Source: Caballeronia sordidicola
Lineage (GTDB): Bacteria > Pseudomonadota > Gammaproteobacteria > Burkholderiales > Burkholderiaceae
Assembly (NCBI RefSeq): GCF_001544455.2
Contig: NZ_FCOC02000011.1
Coordinates: forward strand, 1 to 64,000
Direction of reading: 5' to 3'
DNA length: 64,000 bases
In this document: positions 42,168-51,316 of the stretch, piece after piece
Layout: every line of letters starts with the position of its first letter
How positions within the stretch are numbered: position 1 is the first letter of the stretch
The notes under the pieces: generated by a model
What the model was told of the DNA's origin: nothing
Databases searched by the model: none
What the model saw: only the letters and a program-made list of their open reading frames with translations
Program-made: the position numbers and the translations under genes

Positions 42168-43454
42168 TCAGCCGACCTCATAAAGTGCAGGAGCGAAAAA
42201 CTTCGACACTTGGCTTGAGATCAATGCTGTTGCCATAAGGGAGATCACGAGCGCGTGTCCGTTTATCATCTCGATGACAATGACGAAAGCGGTAATCGGG
42301 CTTTGTGTGACCGCCGCGAGATAACCTACCATGCCCAGTGCGATGAGCATTGGGAGTTGCATGTCGCCGAATAAGAGATGCAATGCATTGCCAATACCAG
42401 CGCCGATTGCTAACGAAGGCGCAAATAGGCCACCCGGCACGCCAGGCAAATACGATCCGATCATTGAAAGCATTTTAAGAAAAGGATAGGTCACCCCGAG
42501 CTGTGCGTGACCTTCGAGCATATCGCGCGCCTCTACATAACCGCTGCCGAAGGTGTGGTCGCTTGAGAGAACGCCGATCACCGCGATGATTAGTCCGCAA
42601 GCGGCTCCGAAGGCGACCGGTCGACGAGCGCGCCAGCGCACAACTGATGCGGGTAACCATCGATGCGTGTTAAGTAGAAGCCAGCAGAAAACGCCTCCTG
42701 CTACGCCGCACAGTACGCCAATTAGCAAGACCGCGACGGCGAGCAAGTGGGGGAACTGTCCGCTGACATCGATGGTGCCGAAGTAAATGTAATTGCCTTG
42801 CAATCCGAGAGAGACGATCCCGGCAAAAATGATTGCGGTGATCAGCACGCCGCTCGTGCGTTGCTCAAAGCTTCGAGTCAATTCCTCAATCGCAAAGACT
42901 ACACCGGCAAGCGGCGCGTTGAACGCTGCCGAGAGGCCCGCAGCTGCTCCGGCGAGCGCCAGCCTGCGTTCCAGTTCAAAACCCCGAATTGCGCGAAATC
43001 GTGCTGGATAAAAGCGCTTTAGGCTATACATGAGCGAAGCCCCCACATGAATAGTGGGACCTTCACGTCCAATGGTGAACCCGCCGAGGATGGAAAGGAA
43101 TGACACTGCAACCTTGCCGATTAGGATCCTAAAGCTGAGCAGACGGGGCGCAAGCGCTCCGTCATCGTGAAGTGTTGCGATGACTTGGGGAATGCCGCTT
43201 CCCTCGGCACCCGCGAAATAGCGACGAGTTAGCCAGACTCCTATCGCACCAATGACTGGCGTGATAAGGAGTGGAAGCCACCAATCACGCGAAACATAAT
43301 GAAGAAAAATCTTGTACCCGAAATCAATCAGTCGCGCGTAGAGAACCGCGACTAGCCCAGTTGCGATAGCACCCAGCCAAAAGACGCCGTAATGCAACCA
43401 CAATCTCCGCGCACGCTGGATCGTTCGTTTATCAATGAATTTCTGGATTGGCAT
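42168..43454 (-). CDS. ClC-family chloride channel/antiporter, 3' end replaced by IS sequence
   Basis: A polytopic ClC protein of 428 residues. Selectivity-filter motifs are present: G-S-G-I-P (residues 85-89), G-R-E-G-P (119-123, with the gating Glu), and G-G-L-F-A-P late in the protein. Ten or more membrane segments are visible. The sequence follows the family to F-F-A-P-A-L-Y; the last three codons (E-V-G) and the TGA lie in the terminal repeat of the IS3 element. At least a short C-terminal tail, and possibly a cytoplasmic domain, has been lost. Core transport residues remain, so it may still work. The start at 43454 is a best guess because ribosome sites are weak. Confidence 0.85.
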   Translation of the reverse strand: MPIQKFIDKRTIQRARRLWLHYGVFWLGAIATGLVAVLYARLIDFGYKIFLHYVSRDWWLPLLITPVIGAIGVWLTRRYFAGAEGSGIPQVIATLHDDGALAPRLLSFRILIGKVAVSFLSILGGFTIGREGPTIHVGASLMYSLKRFYPARFRAIRGFELERRLALAGAAAGLSAAFNAPLAGVVFAIEELTRSFEQRTSGVLITAIIFAGIVSLGLQGNYIYFGTIDVSGQFPHLLAVAVLLIGVLCGVAGGVFCWLLLNTHRWLPASVVRWRARRPVAFGAACGLIIAVIGVLSSDHTFGSGYVEARDMLEGHAQLGVTYPFLKMLSMIGSYLPGVPGGLFAPSLAIGAGIGNALHLLFGDMQLPMLIALGMVGYLAAVTQSPITAFVIVIEMINGHALVISLMATALISSQVSKFFAPALYEVG

Positions 43455-43589
43455 GTACTCGTCGCTGACAACGTTAGCGTTCGAAACATAGCATAGTGTG
43501 CCATATCCGACACAACAGAACGGGCATAAATAACCGGCTGGTATTTGCGGAAGCATTACTGGCCTTGTTTTGTTGATTTGCATCCAAAT

Positions 43590-43608
43590 CTGACCCCCCG
43601 TGGGTCAG
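43590..43608. repeat. 7-bp inverted repeat upstream of the AraC-family gene
   Basis: CTGACCC and GGGTCAG with a 5-base spacer, between the divergent ClC and AraC genes. It could be a regulator site or a leftover insertion-sequence end; nothing decides between them. Confidence 0.35.
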
Positions 43609-43734
43609 GATTCCGTGCAAACCAACAACCGGTGATAGAAAAGGCTTCGGGCCAGCCAGCGGTAGAATGCTGCAACCGAAAACAGTGAGACGCAACGAAC
43701 GGAACAGGTGGCCGTTGAACATCTGGAGATTGAC

Positions 43735-44643
43735 ATGGAAAATCTTGACCTGACCGACAGCCCGTCGAGCCGCAAACCCGTCAACAATATCGCGCGGTAC
43801 TGGTGTTGCGAGGTCTTAGGCGAGCTGGACTTTCTCTCGGGTCGCTTCAACAGCCAGCGCTATAGCCAGCACTGGCACGAAGGACCGACTATTGGCGTCA
43901 TCACGCGGGGAACGAAGCGCTTCTCATGCCGCGGCCAGACGCATGAACTGTCGACCGGCTCGTGGATGCTGATCAACCCCGACGAAGTCCACAAGGGTGA
44001 AGCGGTTGACAGCAATGGATGGAGCCAGCGCCTGATCTATCCCGCTGTCGACTGGATACTGCGTCTGTGCGATGAACTCGAGGTCCATGCGCCGCGGGTT
44101 ATCGCACCTCGTTTTGCCCGCGCAACAGCGTTCGACGCAGAGACGAGCGATCGCTTCGTGCAGGCTCATCGAGCGGCTGAACTGATGCACTACGAAGGCA
44201 CGATCTCGCAGATCGAAGCGGAGGCGTCGATGCTTTACGCGATGCAATCGGTGTTGTCGCGTTACTTGTTATCGAAAGCGATTACGGACACCCCTCATCC
44301 CGCCGATACCACGTTTGATCGCTTACAACCCGCCCTCGATCTGATCGATAGTAATCTGGCCGCCGACCTGAGTCTTGACGCGCTGGCCGGCTCTATCGGC
44401 GTGGGGCGCTTTCATTTCCTGCGCATGTTCAGGGCGGCCGTGGGCGTCGCGCCTCATGCGTACGTATTGCATAGCCGCGTCGCGCGGGCGAAGCAACTTC
44501 TCGACGGCGGCATGAGCGCCAGTGCCGCCGCACTCGATGTCGGCTTCTTCGATCAAAGCCATTTTTCCAACGCGTTTCGCAATGCCTATGGAACGACGCC
44601 GACGAGTTATCTCGCAAGACATCGCGGCGTTTCAACGGACTGA
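43735..44643 (+). CDS. AraC-family transcriptional regulator
   Basis: A 302-residue regulator. An N-terminal cupin-like effector domain has H-W-H-E-G-P-T-I-G-V-I-T-R-G and N-P-D-E-V-H-K-G-E-A. The C-terminal double helix-turn-helix has L-S-L-D-A-L-A-G-S-I-G-V-G-R-F-H-F-L-R-M-F-R-A-A-V-G-V-A-P-H-A-Y and the second A-A-L-D-V-G-F-F-D-Q-S-H-F-S-N-A-F-R-N-A-Y-G-T-T-P. The start at 43735 has GGAG upstream; a GTG at 43708 is possible. It lies 120 bases before the FAH-family gene in the same direction and probably activates it. Confidence 0.88.
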   Translation: MENLDLTDSPSSRKPVNNIARYWCCEVLGELDFLSGRFNSQRYSQHWHEGPTIGVITRGTKRFSCRGQTHELSTGSWMLINPDEVHKGEAVDSNGWSQRLIYPAVDWILRLCDELEVHAPRVIAPRFARATAFDAETSDRFVQAHRAAELMHYEGTISQIEAEASMLYAMQSVLSRYLLSKAITDTPHPADTTFDRLQPALDLIDSNLAADLSLDALAGSIGVGRFHFLRMFRAAVGVAPHAYVLHSRVARAKQLLDGGMSASAAALDVGFFDQSHFSNAFRNAYGTTPTSYLARHRGVSTD

Positions 44644-44763
44644 TGTCAATATCTTGCAAGACGCCGCCGCAAGGTCGCGATAGGCTTGTATCGAACCGGC
44701 GCTGCCTATGCCTGCGATAGGTGTGCGATGCGCCGGCAACATTCGAATACAAGGAGAACTTGC

Positions 44764-45696
44764 ATGAGTGCATCGAAACATCATCGCTATGACGTTGCCG
44801 ACATTGAGATGCGGCTTGCCAACTTGCGTACTGCATCGGGATACGCGCTGGGCATGGAGATGCTGCAAGGCATGGTCAATATCACGGCGAGTGCGACTGC
44901 ACTGGGACTTCCCGCGCCGCGCGATATTGACGATCTGCTGCAAAATGAACGCGCGGTGGAAGTCCGCACCGTCATCGATGCGCTGGCCGACAGTCCAGGC
45001 TCTGCGCATATCGTATCCGCACAAGACGTGCGCTTCGCGCCGCTCGTCACGCGGCCGGAAAAGATTCTCTGCGTGGGGTTTAACTATCGGGAGCACGCAG
45101 CGGAAACGAACACGCCGATTCCCCAGAAGCCGCCGTTGTTCGCCAAGTTCGCGAACGCGCTGAATCACCATGAAGGCGTAGTGGCGCTTCCCGTGAATGC
45201 CGATGACCGCTTCGACTATGAGACGGAACTCGTGATTGTCATAGGCCGGGCCTGCGCGAAGGTGTCGGTCGACGATGCGCTCGATTACGTCGCCGGCTAT
45301 GCAACGGGTAACGACATCAGCGCGCGAAGCCTTCAAACGGTGACGACGCAATTCACGGCAGGCAAGGCGTCCGATGGATTCGCGCCCATTGGACCGTGGC
45401 TGGTGCCGGCGGGACAGATCGCGGATCCACAGGAGCTTACGCTGCGAACGTTCGTCAACGGTGAAAAGCGCCAGGACTGGAGCACCGCCGACATGATCTT
45501 CAACTGCCGGCAGGTGATCAGTTACGCGGCCAGTTTCATGACGCTGAAAGCCGGCGATGTCATCTTCACTGGCACGCCGCAAGGCGTTATCTTCGGCGAA
45601 AAAATACCGGCTGAACAAAGGCGATGGCTGCGCGCGGGTGATGAAGTCGTCTCGTCTATAGAACGACTCGGCGACCTGCGCGTCAGGCTTGCCTGA
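44764..45696 (+). CDS. Fumarylacetoacetate hydrolase (FAH) family protein
   Basis: A 310-residue FAH-fold enzyme. The core starts about residue 95 with K-I-L-C-V-G-F-N-Y-R-E-H-A. It then has the metal-binding E-T-E-L-V-I-V-I-G, G-Y-A-T-G-N-D-I-S-A-R, K-A-S-D-G-F-A-P-I-G-P and the C-terminal T-G-T-P-Q-G-V-I-F-G. These provide the Glu/Glu/Asp divalent-metal site. Members cleave C-C bonds of acylpyruvates and diketo acids or isomerise related 2-keto acids. AAGGAG precedes the ATG at 44764. Paired with the MBL-fold lactonase-like gene 11 bases downstream, it suggests a two-step hydrolytic route. Confidence 0.85.
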   Translation: MSASKHHRYDVADIEMRLANLRTASGYALGMEMLQGMVNITASATALGLPAPRDIDDLLQNERAVEVRTVIDALADSPGSAHIVSAQDVRFAPLVTRPEKILCVGFNYREHAAETNTPIPQKPPLFAKFANALNHHEGVVALPVNADDRFDYETELVIVIGRACAKVSVDDALDYVAGYATGNDISARSLQTVTTQFTAGKASDGFAPIGPWLVPAGQIADPQELTLRTFVNGEKRQDWSTADMIFNCRQVISYAASFMTLKAGDVIFTGTPQGVIFGEKIPAEQRRWLRAGDEVVSSIERLGDLRVRLA

Positions 45697-45707
45697 AGGA
45701 GCATACG

Positions 45708-46535
45708 ATGACAAACGAACTGACTGAGGGTGACGCTCAAGGCGTCGCTAAGCGCACGCCTACCGGCACAGTCGACCGCATGACGGTGCTCAATGGTGGC
45801 GAAGCGCATGTATCCGATATCTCTCAATGGTCGCCCGGCGTGAACGTCGGACAGCCTGCGGTGTTCAGTAACAATGCATACCTGATCCAGCATGGCGCGG
45901 ACTTGATGCTCTGGGACACGGGCCTCGACGATTCCATGATCGACATTCCCGGCGGCAGGGTCATGGCGCACGACGTACGCGGTATTGTTAAGAAAACGCT
46001 TGCCTCGCAGCTTGAAGAGATGGGCATATCGCCAGAGCAGGTCACGCATATTGCGTTCTCTCACGCGCACTTTGATCACGTGGGCAACAGCCGATACTTC
46101 TCCGGCGCGACGTGGCATGTGCAGCGGTTCGAATACGACGCCATGTTCGGCACTAATACGACTCAACTCGGTTTCCTCCCCGAGCTCTACGAGACGATGC
46201 GTAATAATCCGGTCAACATGCTCGGCGGGCATCACGACGTTTTCGGAGATGGCGCCGTGGTCGTTCACGCGACACCTGGACATACGCCCGGCCATCAGTC
46301 ACTGCTCGTGCGCCTGCCGGATCGAGGACCGGTGGTGTTGAGCGGGGATGTCGCGCATTTTCATCAGAACTTTTGTTGCCGTCGCGTTCCGCTTTTCAAC
46401 TTCGACAAGCCTCGCTCTGTCGATTCAATGAACTATGTAGACGCACTCGTCGCGCGCGAACAGGCCGAGCTCTGGATCAATCATGACAAGGCGCAATCGG
46501 AGACGATTCCCCATGCGCCGCAATGGATCAAGTAG
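45708..46535 (+). CDS. MBL-fold N-acyl-homoserine-lactonase-like hydrolase
   Basis: A 275-residue metallo-beta-lactamase-fold protein. The metal motif is S-H-A-H-F-D-H-V-G-N (HxHxDH), with later ligands in H-A-T-P-G-H-T-P-G-H, S-G-D-V-A-H-F and I-N-H-D. The D-T-G-L-D-D segment and overall length suit the AhlD/AttM-type AHL lactonase group, but many lactones are accepted by such folds. GAAGGAGC precedes the ATG. It is co-directional with the FAH gene and the AraC regulator, so it may open a lactone in that pathway. Quorum quenching is an alternative. Confidence 0.82.
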   Translation: MTNELTEGDAQGVAKRTPTGTVDRMTVLNGGEAHVSDISQWSPGVNVGQPAVFSNNAYLIQHGADLMLWDTGLDDSMIDIPGGRVMAHDVRGIVKKTLASQLEEMGISPEQVTHIAFSHAHFDHVGNSRYFSGATWHVQRFEYDAMFGTNTTQLGFLPELYETMRNNPVNMLGGHHDVFGDGAVVVHATPGHTPGHQSLLVRLPDRGPVVLSGDVAHFHQNFCCRRVPLFNFDKPRSVDSMNYVDALVAREQAELWINHDKAQSETIPHAPQWIK

Positions 46536-48866
46536 CTTCAAATTGGCCGAGCAATCGCGGGGCACTTAGATTCGTGTTGATTCCGTCAGTCGGGCTACGT
46601 TAAGAGTGATCTGACCGGACACAACGGCTATTTTACTGTCGAAGACCGTGCGAGGATGCTTGTCCATTACGCATTGCTCACTGGCGAGGAGGCCGTGATC
46701 GGCCACTTTGTCGAAGCAAGCGATGGAATGCCTTGGTAAGTATCCGATAGCAGCACGGTGAAGGTCCGCTTCTGGGTTTGAAGATACTTACCGCAGATCC
46801 CTTTCCGGGCTCGCAGCAACGACCGTTTCGTCTGCCGCTTCGGTCGTGCGACGAAGGCAGCCACTACCTCAGTAGTTAGCCGATGAGCCTCCTTCGACTC
46901 GGGTACGTTCAGTGACCGTTTTCGGGGTGTTACCGACGCTCGAAAGTCCAACCGCGTCATCAAGTGAACTTCGCTTCCTGCCCACGATGTGTCGAGCTTC
47001 GAAATTACTTTCTCGCAGGCTTTGATCTGCTCCGTTTATAATGGGGATGTTTTTTATGTCTCCCGGGCCGCGATGTTCTCTGCGCCGGCGACGCTAGATG
47101 CACATGTTGAGATGTGCGTCCATGACGCTCAGTTGTTACCAAATATCTGCAGGCAAGACCATGCCCGACGAGTGTTTTTTTTTTGGTCAGGCGTTGGTCT
47201 GCAGGGCAACGAACCTATGTACGACCTACAGGGCTCGTCAAGAAACAGTCCGCATTGTGATCCGACTTGATTTCGCAATCCTTCAGGGCGGCGAAACGCT
47301 CAGACGAAGGTGCCCCGATCGGATCCGGGTCGAATTGGCGATTTTAAGGGTGTTCGGCGACACTACGGTGCGGAGATGCTAACTAACAACTCACCCGGCC
47401 ATGTGCTGCGCTTGTTCGCCCGACATGGCGTCGGCGCTGAAGCGCGGCACGTGCTGTGCGGCGAGCCCCCGGCTGATCGGTAACCCGCGCTCATGTTGAG
47501 CTCGACACGCTTGGCACTCACCCGGATCGGACTGTGAATCTCGCTATGCGATATGGTCTGTTTGTCTCGGTCGATCCCAAACATGCTTCCGCGCACGTTA
47601 AGGGCAGTGGCAAGGCAAACAAACTCACTGGTTTCGATAACCTCTTGCTTTTCTCGAGAAGCGAATTCGCTCGATACATCTCCTAAGGTGAGGCAACGGT
47701 AAAAGCGCTTAGAACTTCCGTCGTGCTGTTTGCGCATCAGGGTCGCTTTCTGGACTGAATGTTGTGAGACGGGTTACGACGCCTTTCGGCAAGCGACCGA
47801 TCCAACTAGTCGTAGCAGTCCCCGGTACACGCCAACGCAGCGATCAGCAGTCTCGTAGTACAGAAATGCGGCGGATTATGACGTGCCGCCGCAGGACAAG
47901 GGCTCTATCGAGGTCAGCGAGTAGCTGTGAAATGACTTTCAAAGTCGGAGTTGTGCGGGGGCAAGTCTCGAATCGCTTTTTGAATAACTGTATTTGTTGC
48001 TTGCTATCAAAGACGCCCGAATTGCTGCCGATTTTATAGCTGTGGCTAGCATCAACACACATTCGTAAGTGAGAATGCAAGCTCGATCGTTGATTAAGCT
48101 TCTGCTTTGTGTTCGCCTGAGCGATAAAACCTTGCAAATTCCAAAGAATAGATTACCGCAAATTCATAGAATTTTTAATCCACCGATTCCCCAATGACCG
48201 TTGGAAGTAAACTGTTTTGACTGACCTCGTGAACGACTTAAACGTGATTGCGATGAGACGCATGCTGTCGTCTGTGTAACTGAGTGGTTACTTCCTTCTA
48301 AGCCTGGTCGTTCCGTAAAGCCACTGGCTATTTATTTTTGCAATCGCGTGTAGAGGTGCAGGGACTATTGTTGAACGCTTTTAAACTTCGGTTTAGACCG
48401 AGCCGTTGGCTTATGCTGATCTTGAAACTCCTACTATTCTCTTGTATTTTATAGCGTGTCTTAGTCGTCGGGTAAAGCGGTCAAGAACGACGAACTGACA
48501 AGGGAGGTGTCAATACTGTGCTGAATCGAAATCTACTCATTTGAATCGTCGCGCAGGCGTGGCGGCCTCCGGGTTAACTACTGCTGATCACCAGAAAAAG
48601 CTGTCCTCATGATGTTGTCGCTGTAAACAGGCCGGTTAAAGTTGCAAACTTGCTTGATACATAGAGCTCTACGTGGTGTCGAGTAACACTCAGTTTTTGA
48701 TTGCGTCAGACCGTGCAGGAACTTCTCCCAACTGTGACACTTGCGGCGTAGTATTATGCAGCTTAAATGATGCTTTCCGGTAAGAGTTACGTTCTAATGT
48801 TAAGAGCTTGACTATTTGAGCCAGCAGTTTTTCTGATTTTTTCACAACTAGACTGGATTATCTGAG
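46536..48866. other. 2.3-kb region without recognisable genes
   Basis: No convincing gene is visible. Short frames occur: plus-strand about 46595-46739 ends in a stop and includes R-A-R-M-L-V-H-Y-A-L-L-T-G-E-E-A-V; minus-strand 46667-46963 codes 98 basic residues; minus-strand 47363-47737 codes 124 residues; plus-strand 47764-48039 codes 91. None resembles a family I know, none has a good ribosome site together with consistent codon bias, and composition turns AT-rich from about 47950. It looks like decayed accessory DNA, perhaps old gene fragments, ahead of the GT9-like gene. Confidence 0.45.
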
Positions 48867-49889
48867 ATGCCACTTGACGATGTTTCCGCAATTAGTAATT
48901 TGGGGTCTTTGCTTTCACTTGATGGCAAAATTGTGGCGCCTTACGATCTCGAATTTTCGAATGGACCGATGACCGGCTACCGGGCGCTCGGACTTTCAAA
49001 TGGAGTTTTCAACGCGGCGCTGGCTGCGTTCAGACTTGATTATGCGTTTATATCGCAGGTAATAGTAATAAATGGCATGGGAGTGACGCTTGGGGATTCT
49101 ATTGTCGGAATAACCGCGCTTCTCGCGATTAAGGCGAATTTTCCGAATATTTCCTTTAAGATTTTTCGGCCGCGACATACGGCCAAATTTGTAAAGCAGC
49201 TTTATGAACTTGCTTCGCCGTTATTAGGCACTATTGTCGACTTGCCCGTTAAACTCTACCCGCTGGCGCAAGGGGAGTTACGCATCGATATCGGTAACCA
49301 TTTGTTTTGGCCGAAATTCGCCGAATTGCCGATGATCGATTTTTTTATTGATGCAATGGGTATAACGCCCCAATCAATTTCTGCCGAACGTAAGCGCAAC
49401 CAATGGCTCAAGGGCATAAGCCTACCGAACACGCAAGTAATCAACGGCGAATATGTGCTGCTGTGTCCCACCGCTAGCACTCCGGTACGGAGTATTCCGG
49501 TGTCGCAGCGCGCGCGTCTAGCTGAAGCGCTGTGGCAACACTTCAGGCTCCCTGTGGCGGGGTTTGGCGCGATCGACCACGCCCATTACATTGATCTAAC
49601 GCCACGTTCACCCGACACGGCGCATTTCATCGCTTGGATAAAGGGCGCGCGTTACGTGGTCACGCCCGACACAGCCGCGCTGCACATAGCTGCCGGATTC
49701 GACATTCCCACTACAGCGTTTTTCACCACAATCGCGCCGGATTTGCGTGTGCGCGACTACCCGCATTGTCATTCGATAGATCTATCGCTTCCGCAATTAG
49801 CAGGTATCCATGCAAGCAATCGGACGAAAGATATAGAACTGATCGAGCGTGCATATAACGCGCTGAGTGCAGATCGTTTTTTTATGTAA
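48867..49889 (+). CDS. Glycosyltransferase family 9-like protein
   Basis: A 340-residue protein with the GT9 (LPS heptosyltransferase-like) plan. The N-terminal half has G-M-G-V-T-L-G-D-S-I-V-G-I-T-A-L-L-A-I-K-A-N-F-P, matching the G-D-x-x-x-x-x-P start of that family. The C-terminal half has Y-V-V-T-P-D-T-A-A-L-H-I-A-A-G-F-D-I-P-T-T-A-F-F, the nucleotide-sugar binding D-T-x-x-x-H-x-A-A signature. It is clearly AT-richer than the bce genes. No good ribosome site precedes the ATG. It stands alone among gene-poor DNA, so it is probably an acquired surface-glycan gene; the sugar it transfers is unknown. Confidence 0.7.
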   Translation: MPLDDVSAISNLGSLLSLDGKIVAPYDLEFSNGPMTGYRALGLSNGVFNAALAAFRLDYAFISQVIVINGMGVTLGDSIVGITALLAIKANFPNISFKIFRPRHTAKFVKQLYELASPLLGTIVDLPVKLYPLAQGELRIDIGNHLFWPKFAELPMIDFFIDAMGITPQSISAERKRNQWLKGISLPNTQVINGEYVLLCPTASTPVRSIPVSQRARLAEALWQHFRLPVAGFGAIDHAHYIDLTPRSPDTAHFIAWIKGARYVVTPDTAALHIAAGFDIPTTAFFTTIAPDLRVRDYPHCHSIDLSLPQLAGIHASNRTKDIELIERAYNALSADRFFM

Positions 49890-50274
49890 CTACTTAACAT
49901 TTGTTAAGTGCATACCTCAAAACTTCGACGTAAAGTCGGAATAAATTACCTATAATTGTAAGAATTAAAAATGATATAGGTCGCTGAAAATCTACTGCTT
50001 TGTCATATTCGGGCAAACCATTAGGATGGTATGCTTCCTGCACGTATTCTTCATACCCTATGACAAAGGGTGGATCGTGCGCCGCAATGAACCGGTTTTG
50101 CACCACGGCGCAGATTGAAAGCCTTTTCGCATGCACCAATTTGTTGTTTTTAGCAAACGTTTGCGAACACTTCGAATTTCTTGATTCAGCGTGGTGCGAG
50201 TGATTTTCACCTAATTTCACTCCTTACGCTCGGTTCAACATTCGCAGCGCGGTCCGACTGCATGGAGCAACCCA
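49890..50274. other. AT-rich intergenic region
   Basis: A 7-bp hairpin, ACTTAAC and GTTAAGT (49892-49909), immediately follows the GT9-like stop and may act as a weak terminator. A minus-strand frame of 108 residues (49894-50220) and a plus-strand frame of 67 (50000-50203) cover each other. Neither is recognised, and neither has a convincing ribosome site, so no gene is called. Confidence 0.4.
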
Positions 50275-51234
50275 ATGTTTTTCGACGAACTCAGCAATGA
50301 AGAGTGGGCGCTGATTGCGCCGCTTGTGGCCGAAGGCGAAATCCGTGAACATCGTCGGGGACGGCCGCGCGCGCATCCGCGCACTATCGTGAACGCGGTG
50401 CTGTGGATTCTCACGACTGGCGACACATGGTCGAAGCTTCCCAGTCACTATCCAACCGTGCCGACCTGCCGCCGGCGTTTCAACGACTGGCAAATGGATG
50501 GCACGCTGATTGAAATGGTGACGCGGCTCGCTGCACGCGGCCGGTCGTTCGCCATCGTTCCAACCGTGCCGGTGGAAGCGCCGCAGCGCCAGGCGCAAAC
50601 CGCATATGAATGCGATCGCCTTCGCGGCGTGTTCTGGCAGAACCCGGAGTCGTGGGGCGCTGGCGACGGCCGCGGTGCGAACGCGGTGGATGCACTGTTC
50701 GCCGCCGTGCCGCGCCGCTTGCCGGAAGCGCACGACATCGCGCGCGCCAATGCGCCCGTGCCGCTGTCCGCCAGTCGAAAGGCAATGATCATGAACGTGC
50801 CGCGAGCGGCGTATTACGACGCTTCGCGCAGCGTGGGACGTCCGCTTGACCCCGTACCCATGGCTTTCGAACCGGACTGCACCCCGGTTCACGACGGTCA
50901 CGGCTACACCATCTATGCCATCGCGCGTCCCGTCGCGGGCAGCATGTTTCGCGGCTGGGCCGAGATCGTCAAGGATGGGCGGCGCGTGGAGCGTTCAGGT
51001 CTGATAGGACCGCGATACGGCATCGCCGAGGAAGCGGCGGCTTACGCGCTCGATTGGTCGCGTAGATGGATCGCGTCGCAGTCCACACGAATCACGCATC
51101 CGGGGCAGGCCGACTCGGACGATGTGCAACTTGCCACGCCTGAAACGGCGTCCGCCGAGGCTTTGAATCATGTGCCGCAAGGCGAACGCGCCACACCGGT
51201 TGAAGTCCGGAGCTTGGCCGACGTGCAGGGATAG
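50275..51234 (+). CDS. Transposase-derived protein: DUF4096-type N-terminus fused to an unrelated C-terminal domain
   Basis: A 319-residue protein. Residues about 5-88 are the helical DNA-binding head of IS5-type transposases: W-A-L-I-A-P-L near 11-17, G-R-P-R at 29-32, I-V-N-A-V-L-W-I-L-T-T-G-D-T-W-S-K-L-P at 38-56, C-R-R-R-F-N-D-W at 65-72. The DDE nuclease domain that should follow is absent. Instead a linker with P-L-S-A-S-R-K-A leads to a compact domain (about 205-265): D-G-H-G-Y-T-I-Y-A-I-A-R-P and G-I-A-E-E-A-A-A-Y-A-L-D-W-S-R-R-W-I. GGAG lies eight bases before the ATG. The frame is intact and GC-rich like the bce genes. It converges on bceA. A domesticated DNA-binding regulator is inferred; no transposition is expected. 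Confidence 0.7.
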   Translation: MFFDELSNEEWALIAPLVAEGEIREHRRGRPRAHPRTIVNAVLWILTTGDTWSKLPSHYPTVPTCRRRFNDWQMDGTLIEMVTRLAARGRSFAIVPTVPVEAPQRQAQTAYECDRLRGVFWQNPESWGAGDGRGANAVDALFAAVPRRLPEAHDIARANAPVPLSASRKAMIMNVPRAAYYDASRSVGRPLDPVPMAFEPDCTPVHDGHGYTIYAIARPVAGSMFRGWAEIVKDGRRVERSGLIGPRYGIAEEAAAYALDWSRRWIASQSTRITHPGQADSDDVQLATPETASAEALNHVPQGERATPVEVRSLADVQG

Positions 51235-51274
51235 ATCGTCACGCGTTGGCAATAATGAAGAAGTAATACGTCAC

Positions 51275-51316
51275 GCCATGCGGCGCGCTGAAATCGCGCA
51301 CCGCATGGCGCTCTTT
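51275..51316. terminator. Terminator hairpin between convergent genes
   Basis: The outer stem GCCATGCGG (51275-51283) and CCGCATGGC (51301-51309) is perfect over nine bases and continues inward with CGCG/CGCG. On the plus strand it is followed by GCTCTTTATT. It sits between the transposase-derived gene and the end of bceA, and its right arm ends six bases before the bceA stop. Confidence 0.7.

Larger units (their letters stand above)
40913..42180 (-). mobile_element. IS3-family insertion sequence, apparently complete (1268 bp)
   Basis: Two overlapping transposase frames are flanked by imperfect terminal inverted repeats of 30 bases (about 24 matching), each starting TGAGGTCGG and ending GTGGACGCCAAC. 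The ends are 5'-TG and CA-3', as in other IS3 elements. The flanking triplets differ (TAT left, TAA right), so no target-site duplication is present. On the left the element interrupts malate synthase G; on the right it supplies the last codons and stop of a ClC channel gene. Neither gene's missing end is found on the other side. Confidence 0.92.
40913..42180. repeat. Terminal inverted repeats of the IS3 element
   Basis: The left repeat is 40913-40942 and the right repeat is 42151-42180. The outer nine bases (TGAGGTCGG) and inner eleven (TGGACGCCAAC) are identical; the ten between differ at about six positions. The same-length spacing fixes both ends of the element to the base. Confidence 0.85.

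Noticed and set aside
44632..45714. Minus-strand open frame of 360 residues
   Set aside because: Antisense to the FAH-family gene; Arg/His-rich shadow with no ribosome site.
45708..46535. Quorum-quenching system linked to a luxI/luxR pair
   Set aside because: No LuxI- or LuxR-type gene is present in the window, so only a lactonase-like fold can be claimed.
47164..47182. Run of ten or more Ts after a possible stem
   Set aside because: No convincing stem precedes the T run and no gene ends nearby, so it was not called a terminator.
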